From: Glomus cerebriforme
Taxonomy: Eukaryota > Glomeromycota > Glomeromycetes > Glomerales > Glomeraceae
Direction: 5' to 3'
NCBI GenBank assembly: GCA_003550305.1
Contig: QKYT01000225.1
Coordinates: 57,281 to 75,902, forward strand
DNA: 18,622 nt
This document shows positions 17,745 through 18,622 of the stretch, piece by piece; the stretch's first letter is position 1, and every line of letters starts with the position of its first letter. The translations under genes and the position numbers were made by a program. Under the pieces are notes generated by a model. That model was not told the origin of the DNA. It saw only the letters and a list, made by a program, of their open reading frames with translations, and ran no database searches.

Positions 17745-18622
17745 ATTTTTTTTTTGACTTATCCATTTTTTTGAAGCATAATAACATTGTTACTGTTAAA
17801 CAACAAATTAGTATTTCACGACATTTATTTAATTATTTAATTATTAAACATGAACAAGTTTAATATGAATTCTTTTGCAAAATATACATCAAATATTTTC
17901 AAACATTTTCTTTTATTTATTTTTTTTTTTATAAAGCAAATCTTTCGATAGATAAAAAAAAAACCATTCTATGCATAATCATTTAAACAATTGCATTATT
18001 ATTTATATTACTGTCAGATATTTTCAAAGGAAATTTCCAAATAATAAGATAGCAGGAATTTTCTGTAATAATATATATATATGTGCGAAGGTTATCATTA
18101 ATAATTTTTAATTATACGGCTTATTCTTTATTTTACTTATATGATTATTACCGATATGCGTATACAATAATATTGTGTTAAATGAATATTACACTATACT
18201 AACTGTAGTACTGTACTTATGGCGTCATGGCCATGTTAAATTTAATAATTGGTAATTGTAAAACGTAAAAATTGTGTTGTTATATAATATTGTATATATT
18301 TTTTTAGAATGAATTTTGTTTTTTTTAATGTAACTGTACAAATGTAATATCTAAAATTTTTTTTTTTTTTTTTTGTTTCTTTCTTATTTAAAATTGTTAA
18401 TATTATATAAATAAATATATATTATAAATGAAATGAAATGAATGAACGTGAGTTGTTTTTTGAACCAATGCAAGATGTGGAAATTGAGATTTTTATATGA
18501 AAAGAAAATTTTTTACAAGGAATTTTTGAAATAATTAATATAATATACAAAATAAGAAAGATAATTATTTAAAATCTAATAAATTTTTCCTTTAGATTTA
18601 CTAAGAGCAACAATAACATAAG
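17745..18622. other. AT-rich right edge with weak exon candidates
   Basis: Mostly A/T with a long T run at about 18358-18375. An ATG at about 18440 gives MNERELFFEPMQDVEIEIFI before a stop. A GTGAGT donor-like site lies just after it, and a TTTTTCCTTTAG acceptor-like site ends near 18596, so a plus-strand gene might begin here and continue beyond the window. The evidence is too thin for a gene call. Confidence 0.25.

Overview
The window looks like an AT-rich, transposon-littered stretch of a fungal nuclear genome. The best guess is an arbuscular mycorrhizal fungus (Glomeromycotina, Rhizophagus-like). Reasons are the very high AT content, the F-box/leucine-rich-repeat relic with its family-typical C-terminus, a long coiled-coil gene, several fold-back MITEs, GT/AG-like splice sites, and no bacterial-style operons. 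This is recognition from memory; no database search was run. Almost nothing here is an intact gene. The one clean long reading frame is the coiled-coil gene at 11461-13104.

Layout. 1-97 is the cut end of a fold-back MITE. 98-1943 holds a small open frame, a decayed F-box/LRR gene on the minus strand and another minus-strand relic. 1944-3337 is a full fold-back MITE whose right arm is split by a second one, an 861 bp hAT-type element at 2428-3288 with an 8 bp target duplication. 3345-8820 is the most interesting part: three decayed genes packed tightly together. They are a tyrosine-recombinase-like gene (minus), a gene with two Cys/His zinc-type modules (plus, divergent from the first), and a large gene (minus, tail-to-tail with the second). 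The large gene joins an archaeo-eukaryotic primase (PrimPol type), a Cys/His knuckle and a superfamily 2 helicase of the herpes origin-binding-protein (UL9) type. A 152 bp MITE sits inside the helicase part.

8821-11138 is non-coding and rich in short degenerate repeats. 11139-11255 (minus) is a PIF1-type helicase scrap with a perfect Walker A. 11461-13104 is the coiled-coil gene, followed in the same frame by a broken C-terminal tail to 13287. 14692-16479 is a retrocopy: a richer-GC insert with a polyadenylation signal, a poly(A) run and a 14 bp target duplication. 16480-18622 is AT-rich, with one small MITE-like hairpin and weak exon candidates.

How the parts may work together (inference). 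The recombinase, zinc-module protein and primase-helicase would make a compact self-replicating, site-integrating mobile element: one enzyme to excise and insert, one to prime and unwind. All three are broken here, many by changes that look like CpG decay (Arg to stop, Arg to His), so this copy is a dead relic. The MITEs are later insertions into it and beside it.
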